This document shows positions 1 through 7,851 of a DNA stretch of 30,759 bases, piece by piece; within the stretch, counting starts at the first letter, position 1, and each line of letters begins with the position of its first letter. The notes under the pieces are model-generated. The model worked only from the letters and a program-made list of their open reading frames with translations. It searched no databases and was not told the DNA's origin. The stretch is from positions 1-30,759 of the forward strand of contig DAIMZL010000029.1 in NCBI GenBank assembly GCA_036733965.1, written 5' to 3'. This stretch comes from JAEXOD01 sp937930275. GTDB lineage: Bacteria > Bacteroidota > Ignavibacteria > Ignavibacteriales > Melioribacteraceae. The position numbers and the translations under genes are program-made.

Positions 1-2
1 AT

Positions 3-449
3 AAATCTATCTATTCCGATACAATAATTAAAAACTTTATAGAACTTTTATATTTGTTTATTCATAAATACTTAACTAACAACAACTGTATTTTATCAAA
101 CGAACACAACAAAATATTAAGACTATTTAATGAATACAGAGATTTGGTAATTAAAAATCCCGATAAAAGAAATGACATGGGTTATTTTACTTCAAGGCTA
201 AATATTACTATTAGAAGATTAAACGAAATATGTAAACAAATAACAGGGAAACCCGCCCATGCAACTATATTAGAACAAATACTGCATGATTCTAAAGTAT
301 TATTAATATATTCCGATTTGTCAATTTCGGATATAGCCGAAAAGCTGCACTTTTCGAATCAAAATTATTTTGCAAGATTTTTCAAAAAACACACAACTTT
401 TTCACCAAACCAATTTAGGAAAAAAGCCGAAATTGATGAACTTTATTAA
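3..449 (+). CDS. AraC-family transcriptional regulator, C-terminal part (5' end outside window)
   Basis: The reading frame is open from the first codon at position 3 to the TAA at 447-449, so the gene starts before the window. The first internal start, a TTG at 54, is unlikely to be the real one. The last 90 or so residues look like an AraC/XylS double helix-turn-helix. The first helix pair is around MGYFTSRLNITIRRLNEIC. The second is the hallmark SISDIAEKLHFSNQNYFARFFKK followed by FSPNQFRKK, matching the family pattern 'I-x-x-I-A-x-x-x-G-F-x-x-x-x-Y-F-x-R-x-F-K-K-x-x-G-x-x-P-x-x-x-R'. The protein therefore should bind DNA as a transcription factor. The sensor domain, and hence the effector, lies outside the window. 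The gene converges with ispH, leaving only 16 bases between the two stops. Confidence 0.88.
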   Translation, partial: KSIYSDTIIKNFIELLYLFIHKYLTNNNCILSNEHNKILRLFNEYRDLVIKNPDKRNDMGYFTSRLNITIRRLNEICKQITGKPAHATILEQILHDSKVLLIYSDLSISDIAEKLHFSNQNYFARFFKKHTTFSPNQFRKKAEIDELY

Positions 450-465
450 GTTATTTTTGTAATTT

Positions 466-1650
466 CTATTTAACTTGTTTAGTAAGCAAAATTATCTTTT
501 CAATAACCGCCTCTACAATTGAATCCGGACACGAAGCTCCCGAAGTTACTGCAATTTTAATTTTTTCTTTTCCCGGCAAATAATTTTCTGTAACCAATTC
601 TTTTTTATCATGAAAATTGTAATGTAAAATTTTTTCTTTCGATATTATACATTCTTTTGATGAAATATAATAAGTTGGGAACCTGTTTTCTAATAATTCT
701 GCTAAATGAGAAGTGTTAGAGCTGTTATACCCCCCTACTACAAGGGCTAAATCAGCATCGGTATCAAGCAACTTTGTAGCAGATACTTGATTATCGTTAG
801 TTGCATAACACAAAGTATCTCGGGTATCCGCAAAATGATTATTTATATTTTCTTCACCAAATTTTTTAATCATAATTTGTTTAAAATATTCCGATATTTG
901 CTCGGTTTCAGTGGCAAGCATTGTTGTTTGATTAATTACTCCGATACTCATAAAATCTTTTGACACATCAAAACCCGCAGTAAATTTCCCCTTAAATAAT
1001 TCGTGAAATTTTTGCTCGTCTTCATTAATAATAATTTCGCCCAATAATTTTGCTTCTTCTAAATTTTTAACAATTACGGCATTAGCATGCTGATGAATAT
1101 GAGAAAAAGTTGCCCGAGTTTCTTCGTGCAAATATTTACCGTGAATAATAATCGTATTATTTTTTCCGATAACCGCCCCCCTATTCCATACTTTTTCTAC
1201 GAAAGGACAGGTCGTATTATATTTATAGGGGTCAATCCCAATAAGTTTAAGTTCTTCTTCAATTTCTACGGTTGTTCCAAAAGCCGGAATTATTACTATA
1301 TCATCACTTCTCAATTCATTAAAATCTATTAATCGATTTCCGCTTGTATCCATCAAAAATTTAACACCGCGCGATATCAAATCTTCGTTAACAAAAGGAT
1401 TATGAATCATTTCACTTAGTAAATATATCCTTTTACCTTTATTTTTTTCTATAGTCTCATAAGCAATTTCAATTGCATTTTCAACACCGTAACAAAAACC
1501 GAAATGTCGTGCTATATAAAAGGTCAAATTACCGAAAGTAATTTCTGCAGGACTAAAATCTTTTTTTCTTGGGTCTTCGGTCTTTCTTCTTGCCTTAAGT
1601 TCGCTTATTATATTGCTTTTATATTTTTCGGGTATATTAAATTTTTTCAT
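466..1650 (-). CDS. ispH: 4-hydroxy-3-methylbut-2-enyl diphosphate reductase (IspH/LytB), long form
   Basis: This is the last enzyme of the MEP isoprenoid pathway, a cytoplasmic [4Fe-4S] enzyme that reduces HMBPP to IPP and DMAPP. Three cluster-ligand cysteines are visible: C53 in HFGFCYGVENA, C148 in NTTCPFVEKVW and C374 in SGASCPDSI. The acid-base glutamate region is at HGKYLHEETRAT (about 170-180). At 394 residues it is longer than the roughly 315-residue E. coli enzyme. The motif DTRDTLCYATNDNQ resembles the FDTICDATQERQ region of the long cyanobacterial/plant type. The ATG at 1650 starts right before MKKFNIPEKY, and no strong Shine-Dalgarno is seen. Upstream is a 158-base divergent spacer shared with the RlpA-like gene, which probably holds promoters for both. 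No other MEP gene is in the window. Confidence 0.95.
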   Translation of the reverse strand: MKKFNIPEKYKSNIISELKARRKTEDPRKKDFSPAEITFGNLTFYIARHFGFCYGVENAIEIAYETIEKNKGKRIYLLSEMIHNPFVNEDLISRGVKFLMDTSGNRLIDFNELRSDDIVIIPAFGTTVEIEEELKLIGIDPYKYNTTCPFVEKVWNRGAVIGKNNTIIIHGKYLHEETRATFSHIHQHANAVIVKNLEEAKLLGEIIINEDEQKFHELFKGKFTAGFDVSKDFMSIGVINQTTMLATETEQISEYFKQIMIKKFGEENINNHFADTRDTLCYATNDNQVSATKLLDTDADLALVVGGYNSSNTSHLAELLENRFPTYYISSKECIISKEKILHYNFHDKKELVTENYLPGKEKIKIAVTSGASCPDSIVEAVIEKIILLTKQVK

Positions 1651-1808
1651 AGTATAAATTAAATTTACTTAAATACATTAAAATAGTATGTTAAAAAATC
1701 AAAATTTCTTCAAATATCCAAAAATTATCTGTATAAATACAAGATTTTTATTAATATCTTTTTTATTTTAGAACATCAAAAGGTTTACAATAAGTTTATT
1801 ATTTTTAT

Positions 1809-2237
1809 ATGAAAACAAAAGTTTTATTATTTTTTATTATTTTGCTAATTGTGGCTGCCTGCAATCCGACACCCAGATATTTAGGGCGTTATACTGATAA
1901 CGAGATAAATTTAGATATAGATACGGCAAAAACCGGAGATATTTATATTGGGTTAGCTTCGTTTTATGCGGAAAAATTTCACGGGAAAGAAACTTCTAAC
2001 GGCGAAACCTACAACATGTACGATTTAACGGCAGCATCGCCTGACTTACCTTTTAGTTCAATTTTACGAATTACAAATTTAAAAAACAATAAAGCGGTGA
2101 TTGTAAGAATTAATGACAGGATGCCTCCGCATCCCGAAAGAATAATTGATTTAAGTTACGGGGCGGCTGAAAAATTAGACATGCTAAAAGACGGAGTAGT
2201 TAAAGTACAAATAGAAGTACTTGAATTGGGAAATTAA
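1809..2237 (+). CDS. RlpA-like double-psi beta-barrel lipoprotein
   Basis: This 142-residue protein has a lipoprotein signal: a hydrophobic stretch at residues 5-16 followed by the lipobox VAAC, with lipidation expected at C18. The mature part is a double-psi beta-barrel of RlpA type. Its hallmarks are GLASFYAEKFHGKETSNGE, YNMYDLTAASPDLPF, VIVRINDRMP and RIIDLSYGAAEKL. RlpA proteins are outer-membrane lipoproteins that bind or cleave denuded peptidoglycan at septa. The SPOR domain of enterobacterial RlpA is absent here, so this is the short barrel-only form. The aspartate of the N-D-R motif is present. Whether it is a lytic transglycosylase or only binds glycan cannot be read from the sequence. 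It leads a tight + strand unit, 17 bases before the acyl-CoA synthetase. Confidence 0.88.
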   Translation: MKTKVLLFFIILLIVAACNPTPRYLGRYTDNEINLDIDTAKTGDIYIGLASFYAEKFHGKETSNGETYNMYDLTAASPDLPFSSILRITNLKNNKAVIVRINDRMPPHPERIIDLSYGAAEKLDMLKDGVVKVQIEVLELGN

Positions 2238-2254
2238 AATTTAAAGGATTAATT

Positions 2255-4330
2255 ATGTTAAACGGTATTGCTTCATTTTTTTACCCCCGTTCTGTTGTAG
2301 TTGTAGGGGCGTCTTCCAAAGAAAAAAGTATCGGTTACGAACTAACTAATACAATCCTCAAATTAGGTTTTAAGGGAAATTTATACCTGACAAATCCTAA
2401 ATCTGATGAAATATTAGGCGTAAAATGTTTTAAAAGCGTTGGAGATTTACCTTCAGAAATTGACTTGGCAATAATAGTTGTTCCTAAACAATTTGTTGAA
2501 GAAGCTATAGACGATTTAATAATTAAAAAGGTAAAGGGAATAGTATTAATAACTGCCGGATTTAAGGAAACGGGTACGGAAGGGGAAGAAATTGAAAGAA
2601 GAATTACCGAAAAAGTAAAGCAAGCAGGCATAAAAATGATAGGTCCTAATTGTATGGGAGTTATTAGCACATTGCAAAGTATTATGCTAAATGCAACTTT
2701 TGTAGCAGAAAAACCGGCTTTCGGCAATACGGCATTTGCTTCGCAAAGCGGAGCATTAGGTGCTGCCGTGTTAAATTCGCTTAGGGAAACAGATATTCGT
2801 TTCGCTCATTTTATTAGTGTAGGAAATAAAGCAGATGTTAATGAGAATGATTTAATTGAGTTTTGGCAAAATGATGATAATATAAAAACTATTTCGTTAT
2901 ATCTTGAAAGCTTTGTAAACGGAGAAGACTTAATAAAATTATTTTTGGAAAACAAAATTACAAAACCTATTATTATTTTAAAAGCCGGACGAACAGGCGG
3001 CGGTATTAAGGCAGCATCTTCTCATACAGGCGCATTAAGCAGCTCCGATAAAGTTGTTGATGCTATTCTACGGCAGTTTGGAATTATACGAGTTGAGACG
3101 ATAAATGATTTATTTAATACCGCCAAAGGATTTGAGAATTTCCCGATACCAAAAGGGAATAAAGTTGCGGTTATTACAAATGCGGGAGGACCGGCAATTT
3201 TAGCAGTTGACAGGCTTGAACCTAACGGATTAACCATTGCTGAACTTACCGAAGAAACTAAAATAAAATTAAGAGAAATTGTTCATACCGAAGGGAGTGT
3301 AAATAACCCGATTGATTTATTACCCGGCGGAAACGCCGATACATATAAAACAGTAAACAAAATTGTTGCAAACGACCCAAATGTTGATGCTATTATTTCG
3401 ATTTTTGTTGAACCGGTTATGGTACAACCTTTGCCTGTAATAGAAGCAATAAACGGTATTACTAATTCGCAAAAGCCAATATTTCAAGTTGTATTTCCGT
3501 TGCCGGAATTTTGGGCAAATTACAAACTAAACGAAAACAATACAAAACCTCTATTTAAAAATGCAGAAGACCCGAGTGTTGTTATTGCCAATATGCTTAG
3601 TTTTACAAACAACACAAGCATTAATTCTATTAATAACCAACGTAATGCATTATTTATTAATAGAAGTAAAAATGTATTTAATTTTAGAGACGGATATATA
3701 ACTTCCGAATCTATTCAATCGATATTTAAGCATTATAAAATACCGTTAATTGAAGAAATGTTAATAAATGCGGCCGATTTTAGAGAATATAAGCACCTAA
3801 AATTTCCAATTGTAGTAAAAGGAATTAATAAATCTGCAACTCATAAATCGGATTTAGGAGGAGTTATTCTTAATATTAAATCGTTTACTGAATTTATTTC
3901 TGCATGCCGAACGATTATTAAAAATTTCGCATTAAAAGGATTAAAAGTTGAAAAGTTTTTAATTCAACCATATATAACTCCAAAATTCGAGTTATTGATT
4001 GGCGGTACACGCGATTTAAGTTTTGGGCCGACTATTTCATTTGGGTTAGGGGGTAAATATGTTGAATTATTTGCCGATACAAGCATTAAATCGGCTTATT
4101 TATGCCGTTATGATATTGAATGCATGTTAAACGAAACCAAAGCCGGTAAAATGTTAAAAGGTTTGCGGGGAGAAACAGGGGTTAATATTGAAGAAATAGT
4201 TAATATTATTTATAATTGCGCAGTAATGATTACGGAAAACGAAGGGATTGAAGAATTTGACATTAATCCGCTTGTTGTAACTAATGATGATAAAATTTTT
4301 GCTATTGACGGAAGAATTAAATTTAAATAA
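2255..4330 (+). CDS. ADP-forming acyl-CoA synthetase (acetate--CoA ligase, NDP-forming), fused alpha-beta
   Basis: The enzyme interconverts an acyl-CoA, ADP and phosphate with the free acid, CoA and ATP, so it can make ATP from acetyl-CoA or other acyl-CoAs. Domain order matches the fused 690-700 residue family. A CoA-binding Rossmann domain covers residues 8-130 (VVVVGASSKEKSIG). Succinyl-CoA-ligase-like domains cover about 145-450. A C-terminal ATP-grasp domain covers about 480-691 (FPIVVKGINKSATHKSDLGG, then EGIEEFDINPLVV). The phosphorylated histidine is H257 in AASSHTGALSSSDK. The start is ATG with AAAGGA 8-9 bases upstream. The acid specificity (acetate, propionate, branched or aryl acids) cannot be told from sequence alone. 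The gene lies between two cell-envelope genes with 16-17 base spacings, an odd partner for them. Confidence 0.93.
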   Translation: MLNGIASFFYPRSVVVVGASSKEKSIGYELTNTILKLGFKGNLYLTNPKSDEILGVKCFKSVGDLPSEIDLAIIVVPKQFVEEAIDDLIIKKVKGIVLITAGFKETGTEGEEIERRITEKVKQAGIKMIGPNCMGVISTLQSIMLNATFVAEKPAFGNTAFASQSGALGAAVLNSLRETDIRFAHFISVGNKADVNENDLIEFWQNDDNIKTISLYLESFVNGEDLIKLFLENKITKPIIILKAGRTGGGIKAASSHTGALSSSDKVVDAILRQFGIIRVETINDLFNTAKGFENFPIPKGNKVAVITNAGGPAILAVDRLEPNGLTIAELTEETKIKLREIVHTEGSVNNPIDLLPGGNADTYKTVNKIVANDPNVDAIISIFVEPVMVQPLPVIEAINGITNSQKPIFQVVFPLPEFWANYKLNENNTKPLFKNAEDPSVVIANMLSFTNNTSINSINNQRNALFINRSKNVFNFRDGYITSESIQSIFKHYKIPLIEEMLINAADFREYKHLKFPIVVKGINKSATHKSDLGGVILNIKSFTEFISACRTIIKNFALKGLKVEKFLIQPYITPKFELLIGGTRDLSFGPTISFGLGGKYVELFADTSIKSAYLCRYDIECMLNETKAGKMLKGLRGETGVNIEEIVNIIYNCAVMITENEGIEEFDINPLVVTNDDKIFAIDGRIKFK

Positions 4331-4361
4331 AATGAATTAATTAACTATGAGAGGATATATG

Positions 4362-5024
4362 ATGAAAAGGCTATTATTGTTGTTTTTTATTACTGCAAGC
4401 ATTATAAAAGGTCAGGGGGCTTTGGATGAAATGGTTAATCCAAAAGAACTTATTCCCGATATTGTAATTGACTTAAGGTACAGTTCTGCAGATCACAAGT
4501 TTAGAAATTTACCAAACGGTGATGTTCCGCTTCCTAAAATGTACACTGCAAACGAGTGCTTAGTTTTACTTAAAGCCGCTAACATGTTAAAAATTGCTCA
4601 AGATAGTTTGCGAAAAATTCGAACTCACAACGGCATTAGTTATCCGCAAGGTATAGGAATAAAAATATGGGACGGATACAGACCTCGTGCGGTTCAATAT
4701 CTTTTATTTGCAGTTTATCCAAATCCGGTTTATGTTGCAGACCCTACCAGCGGAAGTAAACATAATAGAGGCGGAGCTATTGACTTAACTTTAGTTGATT
4801 TGGCTACAGGTGAAGAACTTTTAATGCCTACTCCTTTTGACGATTTTAGCGAAAAAGCAGCCCAAACTTACAATAATCTATCGCCTACGATTTTGGCTAA
4901 TAGGCAGCTTTTACGATCCGTAATGTCTAATGTTGCAGGTTTTACCATATATGATTCCGAATGGTGGCATTACGAAATTCCGGGAGCTTCAGGATATCCG
5001 TTATTAGATTTTCAAATGAAATAG
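4362..5024 (+). CDS. D-alanyl-D-alanine dipeptidase, VanX/DdpX-type (peptidase M15D)
   Basis: This is a zinc dipeptidase that cleaves D-Ala-D-Ala; family members act in vancomycin resistance (VanX) or in recycling of cell-wall dipeptide (DdpX). Numbering from the ATG at 4362, the metal ligands are H134 and D141 in SKHNRGGAIDLTL and H203 in SEWWHYE. The catalytic base is E200, and R107 in WDGYRP matches the transition-state arginine of VanX. A signal peptide of about 18 residues (KRLLLLFFITASIIKGQG) suggests export to the periplasm. An in-frame ATG at 4347 would add five residues. I prefer 4362 because AGAGGA at 4350-4355 lies 6 bases before it and would fall inside the longer version. No vanH/vanA ligase or vanRS pair is nearby, so peptidoglycan dipeptide salvage is more likely than glycopeptide resistance. 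Confidence 0.92.
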   Translation: MKRLLLLFFITASIIKGQGALDEMVNPKELIPDIVIDLRYSSADHKFRNLPNGDVPLPKMYTANECLVLLKAANMLKIAQDSLRKIRTHNGISYPQGIGIKIWDGYRPRAVQYLLFAVYPNPVYVADPTSGSKHNRGGAIDLTLVDLATGEELLMPTPFDDFSEKAAQTYNNLSPTILANRQLLRSVMSNVAGFTIYDSEWWHYEIPGASGYPLLDFQMK

Positions 5025-5031
5025 GTGACTT

Positions 5032-7308
5032 ATGAAAAAGATTTTATATATTTTTATGTTATTGCTTTTTAGCATTATTATTAACGCACAAAACGAATAT
5101 ATCGTTAACACATATCAAGATACGACACAACGTGATCCTCAAATTGCTAAAGACGGAAACGGTAATTATGTTGTAGTATGGACTACGTTAAACAAAATTT
5201 CAAAGGCTTCACAAGATGAAATTGCCATACAAAGATTTAATAATAATGACGAGATGATAGGAGTTGAAGAATTAGTTAATACGACTACTGATTTTAATCA
5301 GGAAAGACCCGCCGTTGCCATGAACGATACGGGAATGTATATTGTAGTTTGGGCTTCTTATACTGATTTTAATTCTATTTATGATATCCGGGCGAGAATA
5401 TACAAAAACAATCAACCTGTAGGAAACGATTTTTTGGTTAATACTTTTACTACGGGAACACAAACAAATCCGGATGTTGCAATAGATAACAACGGAAGTT
5501 TTGTAATAACTTGGGATAGCTGGTACCAAGACGGAAGCAATAAAGGCGTATATGCCCAAATGTTTGATAACAACGGAAATAAAATCGGCAACGAATTTTT
5601 AGTAAATTCAACTACTATAAATAGTCAGCAAAGACCGGTAATTAAAAAATTTGAAAACTGCAACTTTATAATAGTTTGGGAATCATGGAATCAAGATTCG
5701 GCAACCCCTTCCGGATACGGAATTTACGGTAAAATTTACTCGGCTTCCGGACAAGTTATTAAAGATGAATTTGGATTAAACACTTATACCAACGACTACC
5801 AATGGTTTGGCGATTTAGCCGTTTATCCGGATAACAGCTTTATAGCAGTTTGGTGCAGTTGGAAACAAGACGGTTATGACGGCGGCATTTACATGCAAAA
5901 ATTTAATTCTGCAGGTGAAAAAATCGGCGGAGAAATTCTTGTAAATAAAACTATTGTTAATTATCAATGGTTACCTAAAATCGGGCTACTTGACAACGGA
6001 AATATTGCAGTCGTTTGGTCTTCTTGGTTGCAAGACGGTGACCGCGAAGGTGTTTTTTCTTCAATATTTGATAGTAATTTAAGCAAACTAAGTTTTGAGT
6101 GCATTGTTAATCAGTACACTACAAGTTACCAATGGGAGCCCGTATTTATTCCTAAAGCCGATAATACTATATTAGTTGCATATAGCAGTTGGGGAATTTC
6201 CGGCAAATGTTATGAAATTGTTGCACGCAAATTTACGCCTACATTTCCTCAAGCAATTATCCAACCGACATCATATAACCTTATAAACGGAGCTAACACA
6301 AGTAAAATTTTAGTACATGTAATAGATTCCACCCAAGTTACAAACAATAATTACGAAATCACTTTTACCGAAACAGGCACAAAAAAAGTAAAAGCAGATA
6401 TTTTAAATACTACGACAAATACGCCTGTAGTTCAAAACTACCCGATTGAAGGAGGTGAAGGAGTATTTTACTTAACTCCGACTTTTGAAGGTATAGCCGT
6501 TCAGTTTATTCCGGAATTTGATTTTGCATTAGATTTGGATAATTCAGTATTCACCAACACAAGCGGTACTAATGTTATTTTCCAAGTTTTAGCTGCGTCC
6601 GGTAACGTTAAATTAGCACCTATTGATTGTATTTTAAATTGGGGAAAAACAGATACTTTAGCTAACGGTGCTTATGCATTCCCATTAGATACGGCATACG
6701 GTTCATCCGGCACAAAAGATATATTGCTGCCTTTTATAGTTAACGATGTTACGAATAATGAAAAAATGAGAATCTACATATCAGAACCTGCAGCAACTAA
6801 AAACAAACGTTGGGACCCGGGCGAATCAATTATTTTATTAACTCCCGTTCAATACCAAACAAGCTTTCCAAATTTTCATGCTCAAATAAAAACCACAAAA
6901 CCGGTTGGCAATATAATTTATCCAAACTTAGGAGATACACAAGCAATACTTACAACACGTCCTATAAAAACCGGGGACAAATTTACTTTTACGTCAAACA
7001 AAAATTTATTTGTTACTTCGGTATTAAGCGATAAAATTTCTCCGGATAAATTTGAGCTTGAACAAAACTACCCTAACCCATTTAACCCTTCTACAACAAT
7101 CAGTTTCACTATTCCAGTTGAAGGTAAAGTTAAATTATCGGTTTATAATATCCTTGGTGAAAGAGTTACAACTTTGGTTGACGATTTTAAGCTAAAGGGA
7201 AATTATAAAGTTCAGTTTAACGCCCATAATTTGGCAAGCGGTATATATATTTATTCACTACAATTTAACAATAAAATTATCAACAAAAAAATGGTAATGG
7301 TTAAATAG
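5032..7308 (+). CDS. T9SS-exported protein with seven tandem W-rich repeats and C-terminal sorting domain
   Basis: This 758-residue protein begins with a signal peptide (KKILYIFMLLLFSIIINAQ). Residues of about 20-400 hold seven imperfect repeats of roughly 50-55 residues, each centred on a motif like 'hVVWxSWxQDG'. Examples are VVVWTT, IVVWASY, VITWDSWYQDG, IIVWESWNQDS, IAVWCSWKQDG, AVVWSSWLQDG and LVAYSSWG. Most are followed by 'I-x-x-[EK]-F-x-V-N'. Seven such units would suit a seven-bladed beta-propeller, which is inference. Residues of about 400-670 match nothing I recognise. The last 85 residues are a type IX secretion sorting domain (FELEQNYPNPFNPSTTISF, ending GIYIYSLQF and KMVMVK). 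It should be released outside or anchored on the cell surface. It starts 7 bases after the dipeptidase stop. No enzymatic motif was seen. Confidence 0.9.
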   Translation: MKKILYIFMLLLFSIIINAQNEYIVNTYQDTTQRDPQIAKDGNGNYVVVWTTLNKISKASQDEIAIQRFNNNDEMIGVEELVNTTTDFNQERPAVAMNDTGMYIVVWASYTDFNSIYDIRARIYKNNQPVGNDFLVNTFTTGTQTNPDVAIDNNGSFVITWDSWYQDGSNKGVYAQMFDNNGNKIGNEFLVNSTTINSQQRPVIKKFENCNFIIVWESWNQDSATPSGYGIYGKIYSASGQVIKDEFGLNTYTNDYQWFGDLAVYPDNSFIAVWCSWKQDGYDGGIYMQKFNSAGEKIGGEILVNKTIVNYQWLPKIGLLDNGNIAVVWSSWLQDGDREGVFSSIFDSNLSKLSFECIVNQYTTSYQWEPVFIPKADNTILVAYSSWGISGKCYEIVARKFTPTFPQAIIQPTSYNLINGANTSKILVHVIDSTQVTNNNYEITFTETGTKKVKADILNTTTNTPVVQNYPIEGGEGVFYLTPTFEGIAVQFIPEFDFALDLDNSVFTNTSGTNVIFQVLAASGNVKLAPIDCILNWGKTDTLANGAYAFPLDTAYGSSGTKDILLPFIVNDVTNNEKMRIYISEPAATKNKRWDPGESIILLTPVQYQTSFPNFHAQIKTTKPVGNIIYPNLGDTQAILTTRPIKTGDKFTFTSNKNLFVTSVLSDKISPDKFELEQNYPNPFNPSTTISFTIPVEGKVKLSVYNILGERVTTLVDDFKLKGNYKVQFNAHNLASGIYIYSLQFNNKIINKKMVMVK

Positions 7309-7324
7309 ATTCAAATATTTTTGG

Positions 7325-7363
7325 GGGATTAACATACATATAAAACTTTAGTATGTTAATCCC
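7325..7363 (+). terminator. Hairpin after the T9SS-protein gene, likely transcription terminator
   Basis: A perfect 13-bp inverted repeat has arms 7325-7337 (GGGATTAACATAC) and 7351-7363, with a 13-base loop. It lies 17 bases after the stop of the T9SS-protein gene, between two convergent units. There is no U-tract on the + side, so it may be a factor-assisted or bidirectional terminator, or a 3'-end stabiliser. Confidence 0.6.
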
Positions 7364-7430
7364 TCATTGTAATATAAAACTTACACCTCTTCTATGTCTT
7401 CCGTTTTAAGCATTAATATAGGTTTAAAAC

Positions 7431-7472
7431 AAAAAAGAGGACTTACGGTTTTTAAGAGCACATAAATCCTCT
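7431..7472 (-). terminator. Rho-independent terminator of the S9 peptidase/DUF1232 unit
   Basis: Read on the minus strand, AGAGGATTTA and TAAGTCCTCT form a 10-bp stem with one U-G pair and an unpaired stretch of 17 bases. The stem is followed directly by a run of six T. It lies 36 bases downstream of the DUF1232 stop, in the right orientation to end that operon. Confidence 0.75.
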
Positions 7473-7507
7473 CCTGCTTAGTTAACCCCGTTAAGGGTAA
7501 ATCATTA

Positions 7508-7849
7508 TTAATCGTAATAAGGAATTAATTCACTGCCTAAATATTTAACTACTGCCATAATTACCCCTAAATCATCCAAATACCCAATTAACGGAGCAAT
7601 ATCGGGAATTGTATCAATCGGCAAAATAAAATACAACAAAGCAGCAACAACAATAGATTTACGATACCATTGCACGTAAGGGTCTTTCATATATTGGAAT
7701 AAAGCTTTAACATCTTTAACAAAAGATATTTTGCTGCCTACTTTTTCAATTTTATGCCATAAGCCTTCGTCAACTTTTTCCATCCCCTTATAAACTTGTT
7801 CTTCATCCTCCATTTGTTCACGAAGGTCGTCAAATTCTTGATATTGCAT
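7508..7849 (-). CDS. DUF1232 (YkvA-type) small membrane protein
   Basis: The 113-residue product carries the DUF1232 signature. A hydrophobic segment around IVVAALLYFILPIDTIPDIAPLIGY is followed by LDDLGVIMAVVKYL, with the conserved P-x-D-x-I-P-D and the D-D pair. The N-terminal 50 residues are charged and probably cytoplasmic. The molecular function of the family is unknown. The gene sits 2 bases after the stop of the S9 peptidase gene, and its AGAGG ribosome-binding site overlaps that end, so the two are co-transcribed and perhaps translationally coupled. ATG at 7849 is the natural start. Confidence 0.88.
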   Translation of the reverse strand: MQYQEFDDLREQMEDEEQVYKGMEKVDEGLWHKIEKVGSKISFVKDVKALFQYMKDPYVQWYRKSIVVAALLYFILPIDTIPDIAPLIGYLDDLGVIMAVVKYLGSELIPYYD

Positions 7850-7851
7850 TT

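Noticed and set aside
2335..2727. Minus-strand open frame of 130 codons inside the acyl-CoA synthetase gene
   Set aside because: It is a shadow of a gene with clear domain evidence on the + strand and matches no protein family I recognise.
4347..5024. Vancomycin-resistance cluster around the VanX-type gene
   Set aside because: No vanH, vanA/B ligase or vanRS-like pair is adjacent; the neighbours are an acyl-CoA synthetase and a T9SS-exported protein.
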